The position numbers and the translations under genes were made by a program. Positions 1 to 13,400 of a stretch of DNA of 64,000 nucleotides are shown here, one piece after another. The notes under the pieces are model-generated. The model was not told the DNA's origin. It worked only from the letters and a program-made list of their open reading frames with translations, and searched no databases. Source of the stretch: Grammothele lineata (Eukaryota > Basidiomycota > Agaricomycetes > Polyporales > Polyporaceae); the NCBI GenBank assembly GCA_002150815.3, contig NDFF03000007.1, forward strand, positions 186,001-250,000. Reading direction: 5' to 3'. Numbering within the stretch: position 1 is the stretch's first letter; each line of letters begins with the position of its first letter.

Positions 1-323
1 GGCTTCAAGCTGAGCTTGATTATGATCAGTTTCCGTACATAAGTATCCTGCATTCGCTTCCTATTGTAGATACTAAATGCTTCCTAGAATTCGAAGTTCA
101 CGCTCGCTCTCGGTCCACATTTTCGCCCCGGCGTCCACTAATGCGTGCCAATTTCAACCTTCAAGTTGTCTAGTACTTACATCATTAGGCGGGACGTAGT
201 CAAATTGTTCATGCGCTGTGGGCATAGAGGTGCACATACGGTAATAGATTGTGACGGCTGCGCATATCCTATCTCGCTACGTCTCTCAGCTACCTTTGGG
301 GAATCATCGGGAATTATGGAAAT

Positions 324-2081
324 TCATACTTCAGAGTCGGACCATCCCATCAGAGCTCTCGCGTCCCCGATATCCGGGTAGAGCAGAGGTTCTGTTCCTC
401 CCACGACCCTGACTGTTTCACCTCCAGACATCCCTTCAAAGATAACTCCCGTATGGCCTTGTCCGTGGGGTCTATCCATCCGCAGCTCTACCCAACGTGA
501 TACGCTCATCATGGACCCTGCTACCTTCCGGGCAGTATTTTCCACATACTGCGGGCTCTCGCACCATACCTTGATTGCCCCGAGATACTCCTCGGCATTA
601 GTACTTATGCCAGAGCGCAGCTGTTGGCGAAGGTATTTGTGCACGTGGACATAACATTTCAAACAACGCAACTTGGGTGCATTTATCGCTATAGTGACCA
701 GATCTTCCTACATTGACCGAGCTCGGTCTCAGCCAGTAATCAGTGCACGTGTACAAGAAGCACTCACTGATAGTATCTCAATATACTCGTTGCACCCGCG
801 CAGGAACTGAGACATTTTGACAATATCCATGTGGACCTCTAGTACCTCCAAGCGATCCGCGCTGACGCCCTTTAGGGCATCGACGAGCCTGTGCACATCC
901 ACATACACGTCGAACTCTAGTTGCACCGGTTGCGCATCCTCCAGCACCTGGGCGAGCCTCCTGTCACCCGCTCGAGTGCACACCAGCGAGAGCCGCGGCA
1001 CGTGGGCAAGCAACCCGAGCGCGTACAGTTCCACCGCCTCCCCCACAAACTCGCGCAGGTGCAGCCACGCCGCTCCCGTGTGCGCAACCTCTCGCGCGAG
1101 TGCCGCGCGGTTCTCCGCACGGGCAGTCTCCACGAGCGAAGCCTCGTCAAACCGGTACACCCCATGCGCGACCGCAAGCCGCTCGAGGTTCGGAAGCGCG
1201 TGCGCGTAGGGCCCAATGAGTGGGAAGCCGTCCTCTCCATAGTTCTCCAGGAGAAGGTCGCGCATGCGTGGGAAAACCACCTCTGCGCCGACGGGCGGCC
1301 AGGCCCTAAAATTTGCATCGAGAATCGGGTTGAACGCCATGTTCCTGAGGGCGTGGACGTCGAGGTGTGCCTTGTCCGCACCCACCCAGTTCACGCAGGT
1401 GAGCTCGCGAAGGCTCGCGGCGGACCAGCGGAAGAATGTAAGCGGGTGGTGGGTTGTCCAAATGTGTGAACTTTCATCGTTCCACGACATGTAACGTTCG
1501 AAATGGCAATAGACGGACACCAGGGCAGGGAACTGCGCAGCAGCGAGGAGGGAGAGGATGTCGGGATGGTAACGATGAAGTCGGAGGTGAGTGACTGTGC
1601 GGAAGATACTGATAGATTCCGACAGCCTAGGAATGTTGTCGAACGTGTAAACTGCGTCGCAAAGCTCGAAGTGTGTCAGGCCACGCATGAGTGAGAGGCC
1701 AAAAGGGGCGATATCATTGAGCGTTGACAGGGTCTGGGGAAACGGAGAAGGGACATGTAAGTCGTCTGGAGTCTCCGGCAACCCAGGATGTCTTCGGTAA
1801 CCATTAAAATGAAGACGGACGGAGAGGTTTCGAACGTGGTCAAATCGTGCAGCTTCCCCCACGGAAAGGAATCGATAGAGGGCTACGAGCTGCGATGCGC
1901 TCCGGATGATGATTCGTGTGGAACGGAGGAGCACTTTGGTGCCGTGACGGGAGAGGAAGTGGCAAGTGGAGGTGAGGGCCATGGCTGTTTTGAGGTCACA
2001 TAGCGGGATGAGGAAGAGGATAACGTCATAGTTGAGCCGCATGGATGTCTCAGAGAAGACGAGACGGCGAGAGTCGGACAT
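324..2081 (-). CDS. F-box/LRR-like protein A
   Basis: Two exons, 2081..768 and 707..324, give 565 residues. The 60-base intron has donor GTGAGTG and acceptor TGTAG, and the reading phase is kept. The ATG at 2081 is chosen because the only start-like codon further upstream is TTG; the protein then begins MSDSRRL. The N-terminus (about residues 15-60, with MRLNYDVILFLIPLCDL followed by a TSTCHFL segment) matches the degenerate F-box of a large agaricomycete family. The rest shows leucine-rich pseudo-repeats. By family, the F-box would bind Skp1 and the repeats would choose targets for SCF ubiquitination; this is inferred, not shown. It is clearly paralogous to the next gene (2717-4398), with the same strand and the same intron position near the C-terminus. 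The substrate is unknown. Confidence 0.72.
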
Positions 2082-2716
2082 GCTGGTGAGCAACTGGTGA
2101 GTTACAGCGGCGTCACTGTTCAATGCGAGTACAGGTGGTTGTCAGGATAAAGATTACTAAAAATCCGCTTTAAACCACTCACACGTATCAGTTGCGACGA
2201 CTTGGCGACAGTACAAACACAGTCTACAACGGATCTCGCAAGGAACCTCTTACGAGTGCTCGGAGTCGGAACGAAAAGAGACGAGATCAGGCGCCAGATC
2301 GGCGCCAGCATCGCGTGGAGTGACGGCGCGTTACGTCACAATGGGTCACAACCAAGAGTTGACAACTTGAAGTCCGTCTCTTCTTGCGGCGCCATGATCT
2401 CCATCTTGCCAATCACTCACCCACTAAAAGGCCCCCACTGCGCCCCAGCACGCACGAATACTGTACAACGTACAGGAAATGAGTACCATAACTGTCGCAA
2501 CCAGTTTGATCCACAGTGAGTCAAGAACTCGGACACTGCGCTGAAACAACGGCGGCTAGTACTTGTAGCATGGCAGTACTGCCACTGCCAACCGCTCTGC
2601 TCGTTAGCAAGAAACCCAAATTACAGGTATTCTATATGGTAGCAATGGGAATTCCTGGATAACATGATCACTTCCAGGTATCAGGATCACTAACATTGGG
2701 GTTAGCATCTTGAACC
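2082..2716. other. Intergenic, no gene seen
   Basis: About 635 bases between two F-box paralogues on the same strand. It must hold the promoter of the 324-2081 gene and the 3' end of its neighbour. No coding exon, repeat or RNA gene was recognised. Confidence 0.5.
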
Positions 2717-4398
2717 TCATCCCATGACCCTCATCTTCTCAACGCCTTCTACAGTCACCTCACAGATTGCTCCTCTGCTATTATCACCATGAGATCCGTC
2801 GACCCACAATCTTACATTGCGCGGGACGCCCCTCAAGGATCGGGTTATCTCTTGAACGATATCCTCTAGAGGCGAATTCTCGCGCATTCTCTGGACCTCT
2901 CCAACCAGTCCGGGACTCGCCTTCGTTCTCGCATTCTCCGGGCTCGGTTTGAAATCCACGAGAATCGCGTTCACTGTGATCTTCACGGAAGACAACAGAG
3001 GTGCGTCTTTCATCACCGTTACGAACTCCTTCTGTCATAACAAAACTCAATGTCTTGCGAGAAGCTCCGGTCAAGGGAGGCGCGCACCAAAACGAGAGCC
3101 ACTTGCCACCCTGATCCCTCTGTCGTTGACCGCCCATACCACATATCCACTTCTAGAGTCTCTAAAAACTCCGCCCTCATATCCGTCAGTGCACCAGCAA
3201 GCTCGTCGATCGCCCCTGGCAAGCACTCCACCCCACTGATCTTGAGGTGCTCCGGCTGCGCGTCTCCCAGCGCCTTCGCCAGCCATCCGTCGGTCACCGC
3301 CCCGCAATGGCCGCAATGCACGTCAACCCGCGGGATCCTCCACGGGAACGCGAGCGCGTACAGGTCGATCAGGTCCCCAGTGAACTCGCGCAGGCGCGGC
3401 CACGCTGTCCCCGTGCGTACGGCCTCGCGCCGGAACGCGGCGCGGTTCTCCGCCCGCGCGGCCTCGGCGTCGTCGTTGAGGTCCTCGGCGCTGTAGAGGG
3501 GCTCCACGTCCTCGAATGTAACTTCAAGCCGCTCAAGGTTTGGTAACGCGCGCGCATAGGAGGCGAACAGGGGGAGCTCGTCGGCGTTGCAGTGTCTCAG
3601 ATGGAAAGACCGTACGTTGGGGAACACCGTCGGCTCCCTCCCGCTCGGCCAGCCGATGGTCGGCTCGTGAGGGTCCTTGTGGCGGAGGTAGTCCCATTTG
3701 GGGGCTTGGATGTCGAGGAATAGGGATGGGGCACCGTGCCAGTAGACCCAGCTGAGCTCGCGGAGGCTCGCAGCAGAGCGGGCGAAGAAGAAGAGAGGAT
3801 GTCTGCACGCCCATGGCTCGTCTTCGGTTTTGTCCCACTTGATAGTGGTGTAGAATTCGCAGTACACCGATACGAGGGCAGGGAGGTGCGCGGCGGCGAG
3901 GAGGGAGGCGCATCCGGCGTGCACCAGCCGGAGGTGGGTCAGCGCATTGAGGGTCCTGATTGTGTGGTAGAGCTTGGGGCGGGTTTGAAGCATCTTCTCT
4001 GCCCCTCGGAGCTCCAGGGTGGTAAGACGGCGCATAGACCTGAGCGCCATTCCTATGCCGCCTATGTCGAGTGCAGGTTGGGGCAACCAATACGGACCCG
4101 ATTCTTCGTCATACGGAGATATAGCATAGTAGTCTTCCCAGTAATCAAGATCGAGAAGGAGAGATAGCTTGCGAACATGGCTAAACCGGGTGGCTTTCTC
4201 CGAAGCGAGAAAGTAACAGAAAGCATTCAGCTGTGGCGCGCCCTCGATGTCGATCGTACTGGAATTGAGGAAGACTTTGACACCGTGGTGATACAGACAC
4301 CGGCAGGTGGAGATCAAGGACATGACCGTCCTGGGTTTGCAGAAGGGAATCATATAGAGAAGGATGTCGTAGTTGAGCCGCATGCCGAGCGCAGACAT
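2717..4398 (-). CDS. F-box/LRR-like protein B (paralogue of A)
   Basis: Exons 4398..3088 and 3031..2717 give 541 residues. The 56-base intron (donor GTGCGCG, acceptor TGACAG) restores the frame; without splicing the first exon would run to a stop about 70 bases on. The start is the ATG at 4398, because the longer frame begins at GTG. The N-terminus MRLNYDILLYMIPFCKPRTV parallels the neighbouring protein, as do a TRFSHVRKLSL segment and the block LREL-W-Y-W. It is probably an SCF substrate adaptor by family. The two copies have diverged strongly in the middle, as is usual for this birth-and-death family. A third full-length relative lies at 56726-58549 and a fragment of a fourth at 55378-55695. 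Confidence 0.72.
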
Positions 4399-4589
4399 AT
4401 TGGCCAGGCGGACCGAGAGTGTGGCGAGGAGTGGCACAGCTGTACGAAGCCTTTATCTGTCGACGGAACAAAGGGCCAATGGTGACAGCACCTGTAGCTC
4501 TCGAGCTCTCAAATTAATGGCGTCAACAATGTACGAAATTATCTCGCCCAGCGGGCTCACGCCTACGTGGTATACACACCCTCGCATCC

Positions 4590-7500
4590 CTACACAACAG
4601 GCTGCAGCCCAAACTCCCCCAGTGCCCTCCTCACGCCCTCCAGCCTCCGCTTCTTCGCCGCGAGCTCGTCCCGTGCGGCGACGACCCCCGGGTCCTCCGC
4701 GACGTACGCCGCGCAGCGCGTCGCAGCGTCCGGCGCCCCTAAGCCGAGCCGCTCAAAGAGCGCGGCGCAGAGCGTGTCGGAGAAGGCGTAGAGAAAGTGG
4801 TGGTCGATCGTTAGGGGGACGTAGTCGATTACGCGCTGTGGGCGGGGTGGGGAAGGGTATGAGATGGAGTGTCAGCAGTCAGGACTGAGCACCGCGCGCG
4901 CAGAGGGCGCAGAGGAAGGACGGGGAGGAGGGGAAGACGCACCTTGTACGAGACCTGGAAGTACGCCCTCACCTCCGCCATCACCGCCAGCTCGTCCTCA
5001 TACGCGTCCGGGGGCACGAGCTTGCCCAAGTCCGCCTCCGTGATGCCCGTGTACCCGAGCTGCACCAGCCCCGCGAGCACGCTCGTGAGTGTATCCCGCC
5101 GCGCCGCGTCGTCGCCTCCGGGCCCTCCCTGTCCTCTTTGGCCTGGAGGCCAGAGGGTTGTACCGGCGAACAGGCCCTGTGTCTGGGCGGGCGCTTGGGG
5201 CGTGGGTTGGGGTACGACGGGGGACACGGCCGCGTTGAGGGGGTTAGCGGCTTGTGGCTGGGCCTGAGGCTGACCGGTAGAGGCTGGCGCGGGAGCGGGT
5301 GCCTTACTCGGAGTGGGAGCAGGGGCGGGGGCTCTCTGTTGCTGTACCTGAGGCTCGGGGGGCTTTTGCTGCTTTGCTTGCTGAGTGGCAGGGGTGCCCC
5401 CGGACGAGGGGAGTCTTGGTAAGGAGGCGGATGAGGGCGCTCTCAGTGGGAACGCGGATCGTACGGGAGCAGGTGAGGGAGTGGTAGGGGCGGGCTGTTT
5501 CTGAGGGGACTTGGGAGAGGAAGCTGGCGTGGTAGTCGACCTAGCCGACGGCGCAGGTGCTGGGTTGGGGCTAGTCACGGACCCGCTCGCCGACTGGCCG
5601 GATATGTTGCTGAATGCGTGCGGCTGCGTCTGCGTGAAAGGACCTGCGGTCGCGCTGGTAGTCTGCGCGAAAGCGAAGGGCTCAGTGCGCGCGGACTTGT
5701 GTGGGGGCTCCGGGGGCGAATGAATGCTGGACGCGTTAGAGAGCTGCCCTTGGCTCCGGCGGCGTTTGCGAGTCTGCCACGTTGCTGCATTGTTGAAGGT
5801 CAGCGCCGCAAATATGCAACTAAACACATCGTTCAGTAGACATGGACTCACCATCATCTTTTATCGGCGGTGTGAAGAACGGACTCGAAGACGATACGCC
5901 TTCCCTAGTGGCGCCCTCGCCTGCGCGCACGCCTTTGTACTTCGCGAGCCACTTGTCGCGGCAGTCCTGGAAGTAATGCCCATTCTGCGTGAACGGCACA
6001 CGCTCGAGCTCGAGCTGTACGCGGATCTGGGCTTTCGTGCTTTCGCTGCGGCTCTGCACGAGCTCTGCGACTACCGACCTGCGAAGCGGGGTACATGAGC
6101 GAGATATACGAGAGGGAACCGCAGAGCGCGCACTTGACGGCAGAAGACAGCCCAGCATAGCGCGCGAAGCGCTCCCGGACGAGCGCGGCAACGCTCGCCT
6201 CGAACTCGGCCTGCACGGCGTCGAAGCACGCGAGCGCGGACGCGCCCCACGTGCGCCGGAAGGCCTGCAGTAGCGAGAGTTTCGCGGCGTAGGGTACGTT
6301 TCCGGGGAGTTCGCGCGTGATTGAACTGGGTGGGCGTGTGGGGCGGGAGGTTAGAGCGCGAGCGGTGAACAATATGAAAGGGGAGGGTGGAAAGGGGAGA
6401 CGAACGATTTGAGGTGCGCGCGGATGTCTTCGAGGTATATCGGCTCCCCCGCGGGCGCGCAGCCGCTAGGGTCGCGGTCAGAGCGGACGTAAAGATATTC
6501 AGAAACGTCAGGCGGGGCAGCCGCGGCGTTCTTGTAGGGTACGAAGGGTGGGGCGGTCGCGCGGATCGCGAGCTTGAAATCCGCGTACGCCTCGCGGTTC
6601 GCTTGGACGAGCGCGGCGTTGAGAGGGGACCCGACGACGCGCTCCTTGAGGTCTGCGGAGAACTGGGTGATAAGGGTATATACGGAGGCGACGGGCTCGG
6701 TGGTGTTGGGCGGCGGGAGCTTGGAGAGTCGGGCCGTGCAATCGGCGTGCTCGTTCCCGACTCGATCAAGGATGGTCGGGAGGCTGACACGGACCCGAAT
6801 AAGCACGTCAGCCTCCTCATATAGGCGCCGTCAGCCGAATAGCACAGATAACATACGCACAAGTCGCGGATAAGCTGCGTGAGCAGTCTACTGATATTCG
6901 TCACAAGGTGCGCCGTCCCGAACCGCTCGCGGTGTCCCTCCGAACCCGCCCACGGCGCCGTGTTCTGGAAGAACGCGAGCTCGGCGGCGCGCGCGTCCGC
7001 GGGGGAGATCCCCCGCGCGCGCTCGTCGTCGTCCGGCTGCCGCGTGCAGTAGTACCCGTGCCGGAGCGGGTGTCGCCGGCCCTCGAGGACTTCGAGCCAG
7101 AGGTTGCGCGCTTTGGTTGAGCCCGCGGGGAGGGTGTCTGGTTTGGTCAGGACGCCTGGGGGAGGTTAGCAAAGGGTGAAGGGTGGAGGGTGAAGAGGGC
7201 GGCGCGTACCGATCGTCCGATCGCCAGTGGGATCGGCAAGCTTGGCCAGCCGCGCGGCCTTCTGGTTCTCGATATCGTCTATGATATTGTCCGTGAGTAC
7301 TTGAGTCGTTGCGCACATTTGAAACTAGAAGAACAAACCGCTCATGGGAAGGGTCACCAGAATCAAACTGGTGCCGCTGATGTACGACTTGACGAGGTCC
7401 TCTACGAGGGAAACGATATCTGCGTCTGCGTTCTGAACGATCCCTGAACGATCAAGAAATGTGAGTTATTTTTAACAAGAAGCGTAGAGATGAGCAAGCG

Positions 7501-8181
7501 CATACCGGGCAAGTCCACGAAAGACAAATCCGCCAGCTCCTGGCCCGACAACTCCACACACACCACATTCCTCGAGAACGGCAGCCCATTCCTCCTCGAC
7601 CTCAACTCCTCATCGCTCATCCCAACAAAAGTAGCCACCGGAATAGCGGGGTTAAGCACCGCCGTCTGCGCGCGGCGCAGCATGCCCTCGACGAGGCTCT
7701 TGTCCGTCAGCCGCGGCCCGAAGGCGACCTCCTTGACGTCGCCTTTGACGGGCAAGCCTTTGCTGTCGTATTCCCAGCGGATCTTGATCTGGCAGGACCA
7801 GTCGCCGGAGGCGAGGTGCGAGAGGCGGCATTCGAGCGGGCAGCGGGTGCAGGTGCCTGCGTCGCGTGGGACGCTGATCTGCGCGAGGGAGAAGCGGGGC
7901 GCGTCGGTCAGTGAATCGAGGAGAAGATATAGAGTGAACTCACGCCGGAGATGGCCTCTACGAGGCTGGACTTGCCCGCGCTCTGGTTCCCGATGACAAC
8001 GATGCGAGGGAGCTCGATGTCGATGTGGGCGCTGCGTAGGCGTCAGGGCTAAGGGAGGGCGCGAAGACGCAGGAAGGACTCACCCGAGAGCCCGCAGTTG
8101 CGCGACGAAGTTGATAAGCTCCTTGGAAGACTTGCCGTAGCCGGAGTTAAGGAGCGTTGAGTGTTGAGTGGCTGTAGACAT
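4590..8181 (-). CDS. Dynamin-family GTPase with long Pro/Ala/Gln insert
   Basis: Eleven exons, all phase-consistent: 8181..8084, 8031..7944, 7878..7506, 7443..7339, 7278..7210, 7155..6861, 6783..6406, 6325..6134, 6078..5852, 5784..4943, 4835..4590. They encode 970 residues. The GTPase domain shows G1 GNQSAGKS (47-54), G3 DLPG (184-187) and G4 TKPD (248-251). The middle/stalk region follows to about residue 608. A GTPase effector domain closes the protein (890-970, RVIDYVPLTIDHHFLYAF). Between stalk and GED lies about 200 residues of Pro/Ala/Gln/Ser-rich sequence (roughly 625-835) where classical dynamins carry a PH domain and other relatives an insert B. No transmembrane segment is evident, so a cytosolic membrane-remodelling enzyme of the Mx/Vps1/Dnm1-like class is likely; which organelle it serves is not known. 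The CT-rich leader precedes the ATG at 8181. Confidence 0.88.
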
Positions 8182-8928
8182 GCCCGGAAAACTGAGATAG
8201 TAGGACGAGAAGAGCTGGAGAATTCTAAGAGCGGCTGAAGACGCGAGAAGCAAGTCTAAGCAGGTGAAGGTGAGGAGAGAGGGGAGTAGGGCAAAGACTG
8301 GGAGGGTACGGGGTTGATAACCGTCGGAGTCGCCTCGGCGGCGGACATGGCGGCTGGGACTGGCGGAGGCCGGAGGAGGCTGGCGGCGACGCGTCGGGTG
8401 GCGTCCGGCGCGTTCCCCGATTCGGCGATCCCGACGACCGGCCCACTCGGCCGTCACCGACGTTATCTACTGCCAGTGCCTACGAATCCGGGTTTCTACA
8501 CTATACGCTTCATTGTGTTAGACTACGTCGGTGATCGGCACTAGCAAGCCAGCCAACGTTCGAGATGAGTGGTAAGTCGTGACGGCAGATCTATGGGGTC
8601 AGGTAAGCACGTACGGGTCTCTCTTCAAACTGACTGCTACATAGACAGGCCAAAGGGCGATTGCGATGGCGGCGTCCTCATAACCCACGAGAACTAGTCG
8701 ACTCCAGTGAGAGCTGCAGTAAAGTCGAGGGCCAGGCGCTCAGCCGTGCGTGCTTCAGCGAGCGCTTAGGCCAGGCGTCTCGGGCGCGCGAAGAGCCCGT
8801 CGTTCTCAAGTTTCAACGCCGTCCGAGTCCTCCGCGCTCGTCTCCGGGCATCATGCTCATCTCTCCCCCGGTCCTACGGCCTTCCCTCCGTCCTCTCGTT
8901 TCCTTCCCTCCTCCTTTTCTCTCCGACA
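8182..8928. promoter_or_regulatory. Divergent intergenic region
   Basis: About 750 bases between the divergently transcribed dynamin-like gene (minus) and thioesterase 1 (plus), so both promoters must lie here. On the plus strand the bases just before 8929 are a pyrimidine-rich tract, typical of fungal leaders. No gene was seen. Confidence 0.5.
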
Positions 8929-9740
8929 ATGCCCTCGGATGAACCGCGCTACGAACCTTCCCCCGACGCCCCGGCCCCCTTCGACCCCGCGACTGTCCGG
9001 TTCTCCGACAACCTCTCGGACGCTCAGCGCGCGGAGATTGCGGAAGTCGCCACGATCATTCTGAGGGGCAGCGCGCACTTTGGGCGTCCGACAGCGTCCC
9101 GCCTGGAGCTGACGAAGGTGGAGGTGTCCGAGAGGGAGGAGGACGGGAAGAGGCATGCAAAGGTGGAGTTCGAGGTCGACTTTGCTGACGGTGAGTTCGC
9201 CCGTCCTACGGCTTGTATGCGTCTCCTCAATGACGGAATATGCGTGGAAGACATGCTGAACGCAGGCGGGAACATGCACGGGGCCTGTGCCATATTCCTC
9301 ATCGACGTGTACGTCCATTGTTCCCCTTCGCCCCGTTGCGCTTCCTTAAAGTCGACCCCCCGCAGATGCTCGTCCATCGCCCTCGTCGCGCTCAGCATTG
9401 CGCTAGGTCAGCGCACCTACCTCGTCTCGCAGGCCATTAACACCGTCTACCATGCCCCTGGCACGCCGTACGTCCGCACGCACGCTCCTCCGTTCCGCGC
9501 GCCGCCTCATAATGTTCTGTTCCGACTTCTGCAGAGGCACACGACTCAGGATTGTCAACACGTCGACCTCGTTTGGCTTGCGCACTGTGTCTGCACGCAC
9601 TGAGGTACGTGCGCGCTCGCCCGTTCCTGTACGGCCAGGCCTTCACAACGTCGCGTTTTCAGATTTGGGACGTGACGAACCGTCGATTGGTCGCAAGCGG
9701 CTTCCACAACCAGATGCAACCTAGCCTGTCCAAGCTTTGA
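8929..9740 (+). CDS. Hotdog-fold thioesterase 1 (PaaI/ACOT13-like)
   Basis: Five exons: 8929..9190, 9251..9308, 9366..9467, 9535..9604, 9663..9740. They give 189 residues. The fold core is recognisable from MLNAGGNMHGACAIFLID, followed after an intron by CSSIALVALSIAL, the strand VSQAINTVYHAPG, and the closing strand IWDVTNRRLVASG. In PaaI/THEM2-type thioesterases the conserved Asn, His-Gly, Asp and Ser of these blocks shape the active site; all are present here. It probably hydrolyses acyl-CoA or aryl-acyl-CoA thioesters, with unknown acyl preference. No targeting peptide is obvious. Two further paralogues (15469-16227 and 17120-18006) have the same exon lengths of 58, 102 and 70 bases, so they arose by duplication of an intron-containing gene. 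Confidence 0.85.
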
Positions 9741-10413
9741 TGGGTTTGTCGCCGTGATATATGTCGCGCACAGGGAGCTAGGGGAGTAGGATATCCGTAG
9801 GGCATTCGTGTACGTGTATTTAATGCTTGCTGCTTAATGCTGTCCCTGTTATGATGTCATGCTGTTCGTCCATTGGCGTAATCGATGTTGCAAATACTCG
9901 AGCGTGCGAGCGCCGCCTCTGACTACGACATCCCATTTGTCTCAATCCCCAGCCTCCTCGCTTGAAGTACAGTTTCGCTCATGGCTCGCCTAACACCAGT
10001 GCGCACCACTGGACACACCAACGTGGATTCCTATCCCCGCCCGATAGTCTGCGGATCCGCCGACCTTCGAAGTGGTTGTGGTCACTCACGGCCCAAGGCT
10101 TGCACGGCCACCCCCACGTATCCGGAACTGCAGCGATGGATCCACGGGTGCTACGGCAGCTGTACTCATATGGCTATCATTGTTCACAGAAGTACAGTAT
10201 CGCCCGCTCTAGAAGCGCGTACTGCCCCTTCAGTCGGCTTGCCGTCATCCATGCAGCGCGTGACTCCTCGGTTTCCAGGTACTGGTCACAGCCTCTGGAG
10301 GCTGCCGCCCGCCTTGCTCAGTGAAGATATGTAGTACTCCGTCCCGAAGGACAACGTCAAGCTGCTCTCTACACTACCACCATCACCATCGTCGCTGTCG
10401 GGAGAATTCAAGT
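9741..10413. promoter_or_regulatory. Intergenic, promoter of MLKL-like gene
   Basis: About 670 bases without a credible coding exon. It holds the 3' end of thioesterase 1 and presumably the promoter of the gene starting at 10414. Confidence 0.4.
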
Positions 10414-13400
10414 ATGGGACACGCCCGGCCAGGCTTGGAGCACGTCACTCTCGCTCTCCGTGTGTCTGCGCAAGTGGCGGATACATTGCCTGTGCCGTTT
10501 CTGAGCTCCATTGTATCTGTAGCGCTCCAGATTGTCGAGACCGTCGAGGTCTGTCTCCTTCTCGTTCTACCACTGCTGCACCATACATATGTTGCTGACG
10601 GAACGATCATCTCTCTCCAGCATGTCAAACAGACGCGTCAGAAGTGCCGGCAGCTGGCGGAGCGTTCGGCTCACCTCGCTCTCGCTGGATTCGAATGTAT
10701 GTCGGGAGTAGAACCGAAGATGCCAAATCCTGAACACAGTACGCAACAGCTCGAGAGGTTGCTGTCGTACGTACTCCTCATAGCTTACGGGTTCACCGAC
10801 ACCACTGATACTTTCGGTTCGCAGGACTCTCGAAGAGATCGCTTCATTCATGCGCCGCCAGAGCAGGAAAAAGCTCCTCGCGGTCCTCCTCTCTTACCCG
10901 ACCATGGAAGACAACCTCTCAGCGCTTAGCACGAAGCTCGAGGACGCATTCCGCGTATTCGATGTACGCCTGTCTCTCCCCCGCAATGCGTGTATGCGTG
11001 CGTGCTAACGTGCCCGATCCGTCGAACGTGGATAGGTTCAATCGACCGTGCTCGAACATCAGCACCTATCGGCGCTCGTAGGGACGCAGCCGTACTTGCT
11101 CCGCCATGTAGAGAACGCGGAGCGCGTGAGCGACGTCGTGCTCGCGCGTACTCGAGCTATTCAGGATGGCGTCGCAGAGCTGACGCATCGTGGTGCGGTC
11201 GACGATGGTCTCGTAAGCCACCCCTCCGTTCCTCTATCTTTTCCCTCGCTCACATCTTGGCTCTTACACAGCTGAAGTTATACGGTCGGGAAGACGTCGA
11301 CCTGCTCGAAGAGCTCGGTCCTGAACCCCAGTGGCCGCCCTCAAAGGAGAACGAACGGCCCGTGGTACGCTACCGCGCGCAGCTGCGGCAGACGGGGAGC
11401 GCGGTGGTCGTGCGGCGATTTCCTTGCGCAGATCAGCGGTTCAAAGCTGCTGTGGCTGTCTCGAAGCGGGTTTGGTTGGTCCTTCTGAGCTCCCTCGTTT
11501 TCCTTTTGCTCATTGTGGTGTATCGACTAGGCATCCGCATATCGTTCAGACGTTGGGGATCTCACGACCGGATCCGTTTCATGCGTTTATCGTCCAGGAC
11601 GGGGATAATGCTGGAGGTGAGTTGCTAACGCCGTCTGCTCGTGAAAGCGTACCTAACGTCAGATGTAGGCGAAGAACTATTCTTCAAGCTAAGCAACTTG
11701 AAAGGGGTTGAACGGCTGAGTTACGTCCTTGACTGTGTAAGATATCGTCGTTTAGTTCCATATGAGAGTACACTCATTAATGTTTATTCTGTAGGTCAGG
11801 CAGCTCAGTGTAAGTTATCATAAAGCATGAAACTCTTCTGAGCTCATACGTGTTTCCCTTCTAGTGCGCTTTCGAATTCATGGCAGAACACGGTATGCGA
11901 TGGCCATCAGAAGGGACCGAGGTGCGTTCTGTCGCATGTCTATGCGATCCTTCGTTAACGTCCGATTCTCGTAGGAACATACAATGTTTTTCCAAGAGAT
12001 AGTGGTTCGAAAGAACGGAATTTTGCAATGGGACATCAGCCACTGGACGCTGCCCGTATTGCCAAGCTCCTGCGTTCTTCCACGAATGGTACGTATAGGC
12101 GCAATGGGACGTACCATTCAACCTGACCGACCACTGTTCTATCAGGTTCTCGATCTACCCGCCTCTTCGGTGAAAGGTTCATCTCCCGCAATCCAACGAG
12201 CATTTCGTCAGAAGCCTGACTAGCCGTTCTAGATATCCGAACTCGCCCTTCTACCCCGCACGATTCTCTTCTCCAAGTCTGGAAGCACCTCACGCGCGGC
12301 ACCCGCCGATGCTGCCGCCAAACCTGGCCTGCGCACGTCATCCCGGGACTTGGACAAACCTTCTTCACCTCGCACGCCTGCCTGATGCCCTTCAGGTTTC
12401 CTGTGTTTTCATCTAGAGCGACACTGGAATGGTCCGTTCACGGGCCCCATAGGTTCCAATGTCAATGCGAGGCCGCACGGGCAGCGAGCCTTCCTCCACT
12501 CCAACCCTCCCAGGTGTGCGATAGACAACTCATGTTCGGAGACGCACCCAGCGAGAGTGGATCCATGATGGCCGAGGCTGAGCCAGAGAAGGTCGGACAA
12601 GGCGGGAAACATGAGGATGTATGTGTCCTAGGTAACGGCTGGAGGCGGTGAGCATACGGTGCATTCACTACTTTGCGCAACGACCCTAAGACGTATTTTT
12701 AGGCATACTGTGCGAGAGGGGGGTATGCCAGTACTCGGCTTCGACGTCACTTCCGCGGGGCTGATGTGGGACGACGTCGGGGAGTGGTTCTCTGACCTAG
12801 TCTTGAACACGGACATATCGTACGACGCGGCGGAGGACATGGCTATCGGTACGTCCAGGCTCCCTCTAGGTTTTTACGCAGGATCCACTCGCTCACGTTT
12901 TCTCAGTGATCCGCGTGCGTATGCACATCAGCACGGGCGTATACCTCCCCCAGTTCTCCGAACGCGAGACGCCCGGGCCCTGGACTTACTATTTCTACGA
13001 AAACTTCTCTACCCCGCTTACTAGCGGCGCGTTCGAACCTCCGCTGGGGTACTGGTCCATGCGTGCAGACGACTGGCCCCAATCAGGTCCCCCTGTATCC
13101 GTTGGTGACTCAACATCGCGCTCGACTGAGGGTCCTGAATTCGCTGGCGTTACCAACGACGAAGCGATCGTGTACGAGCAGCTCGTGCCTCCACCGGACG
13201 GTGGTTCTGAGCTGCGGTTCATCTCCCTAGTCCGGTGAGCATGATAATTCCCCATGGTACTTCGACATTGTACTAACCTGTCTGCGCCTGAATGTAGCGT
13301 CGTCCTCGACAAGTGCCACCTGTCACCGGATGAAGTGGTACTGCTGCGCGCACTCCGGCCTGATGCTCCCCCCAATACAGACAAGGATCTTCACCGCGGC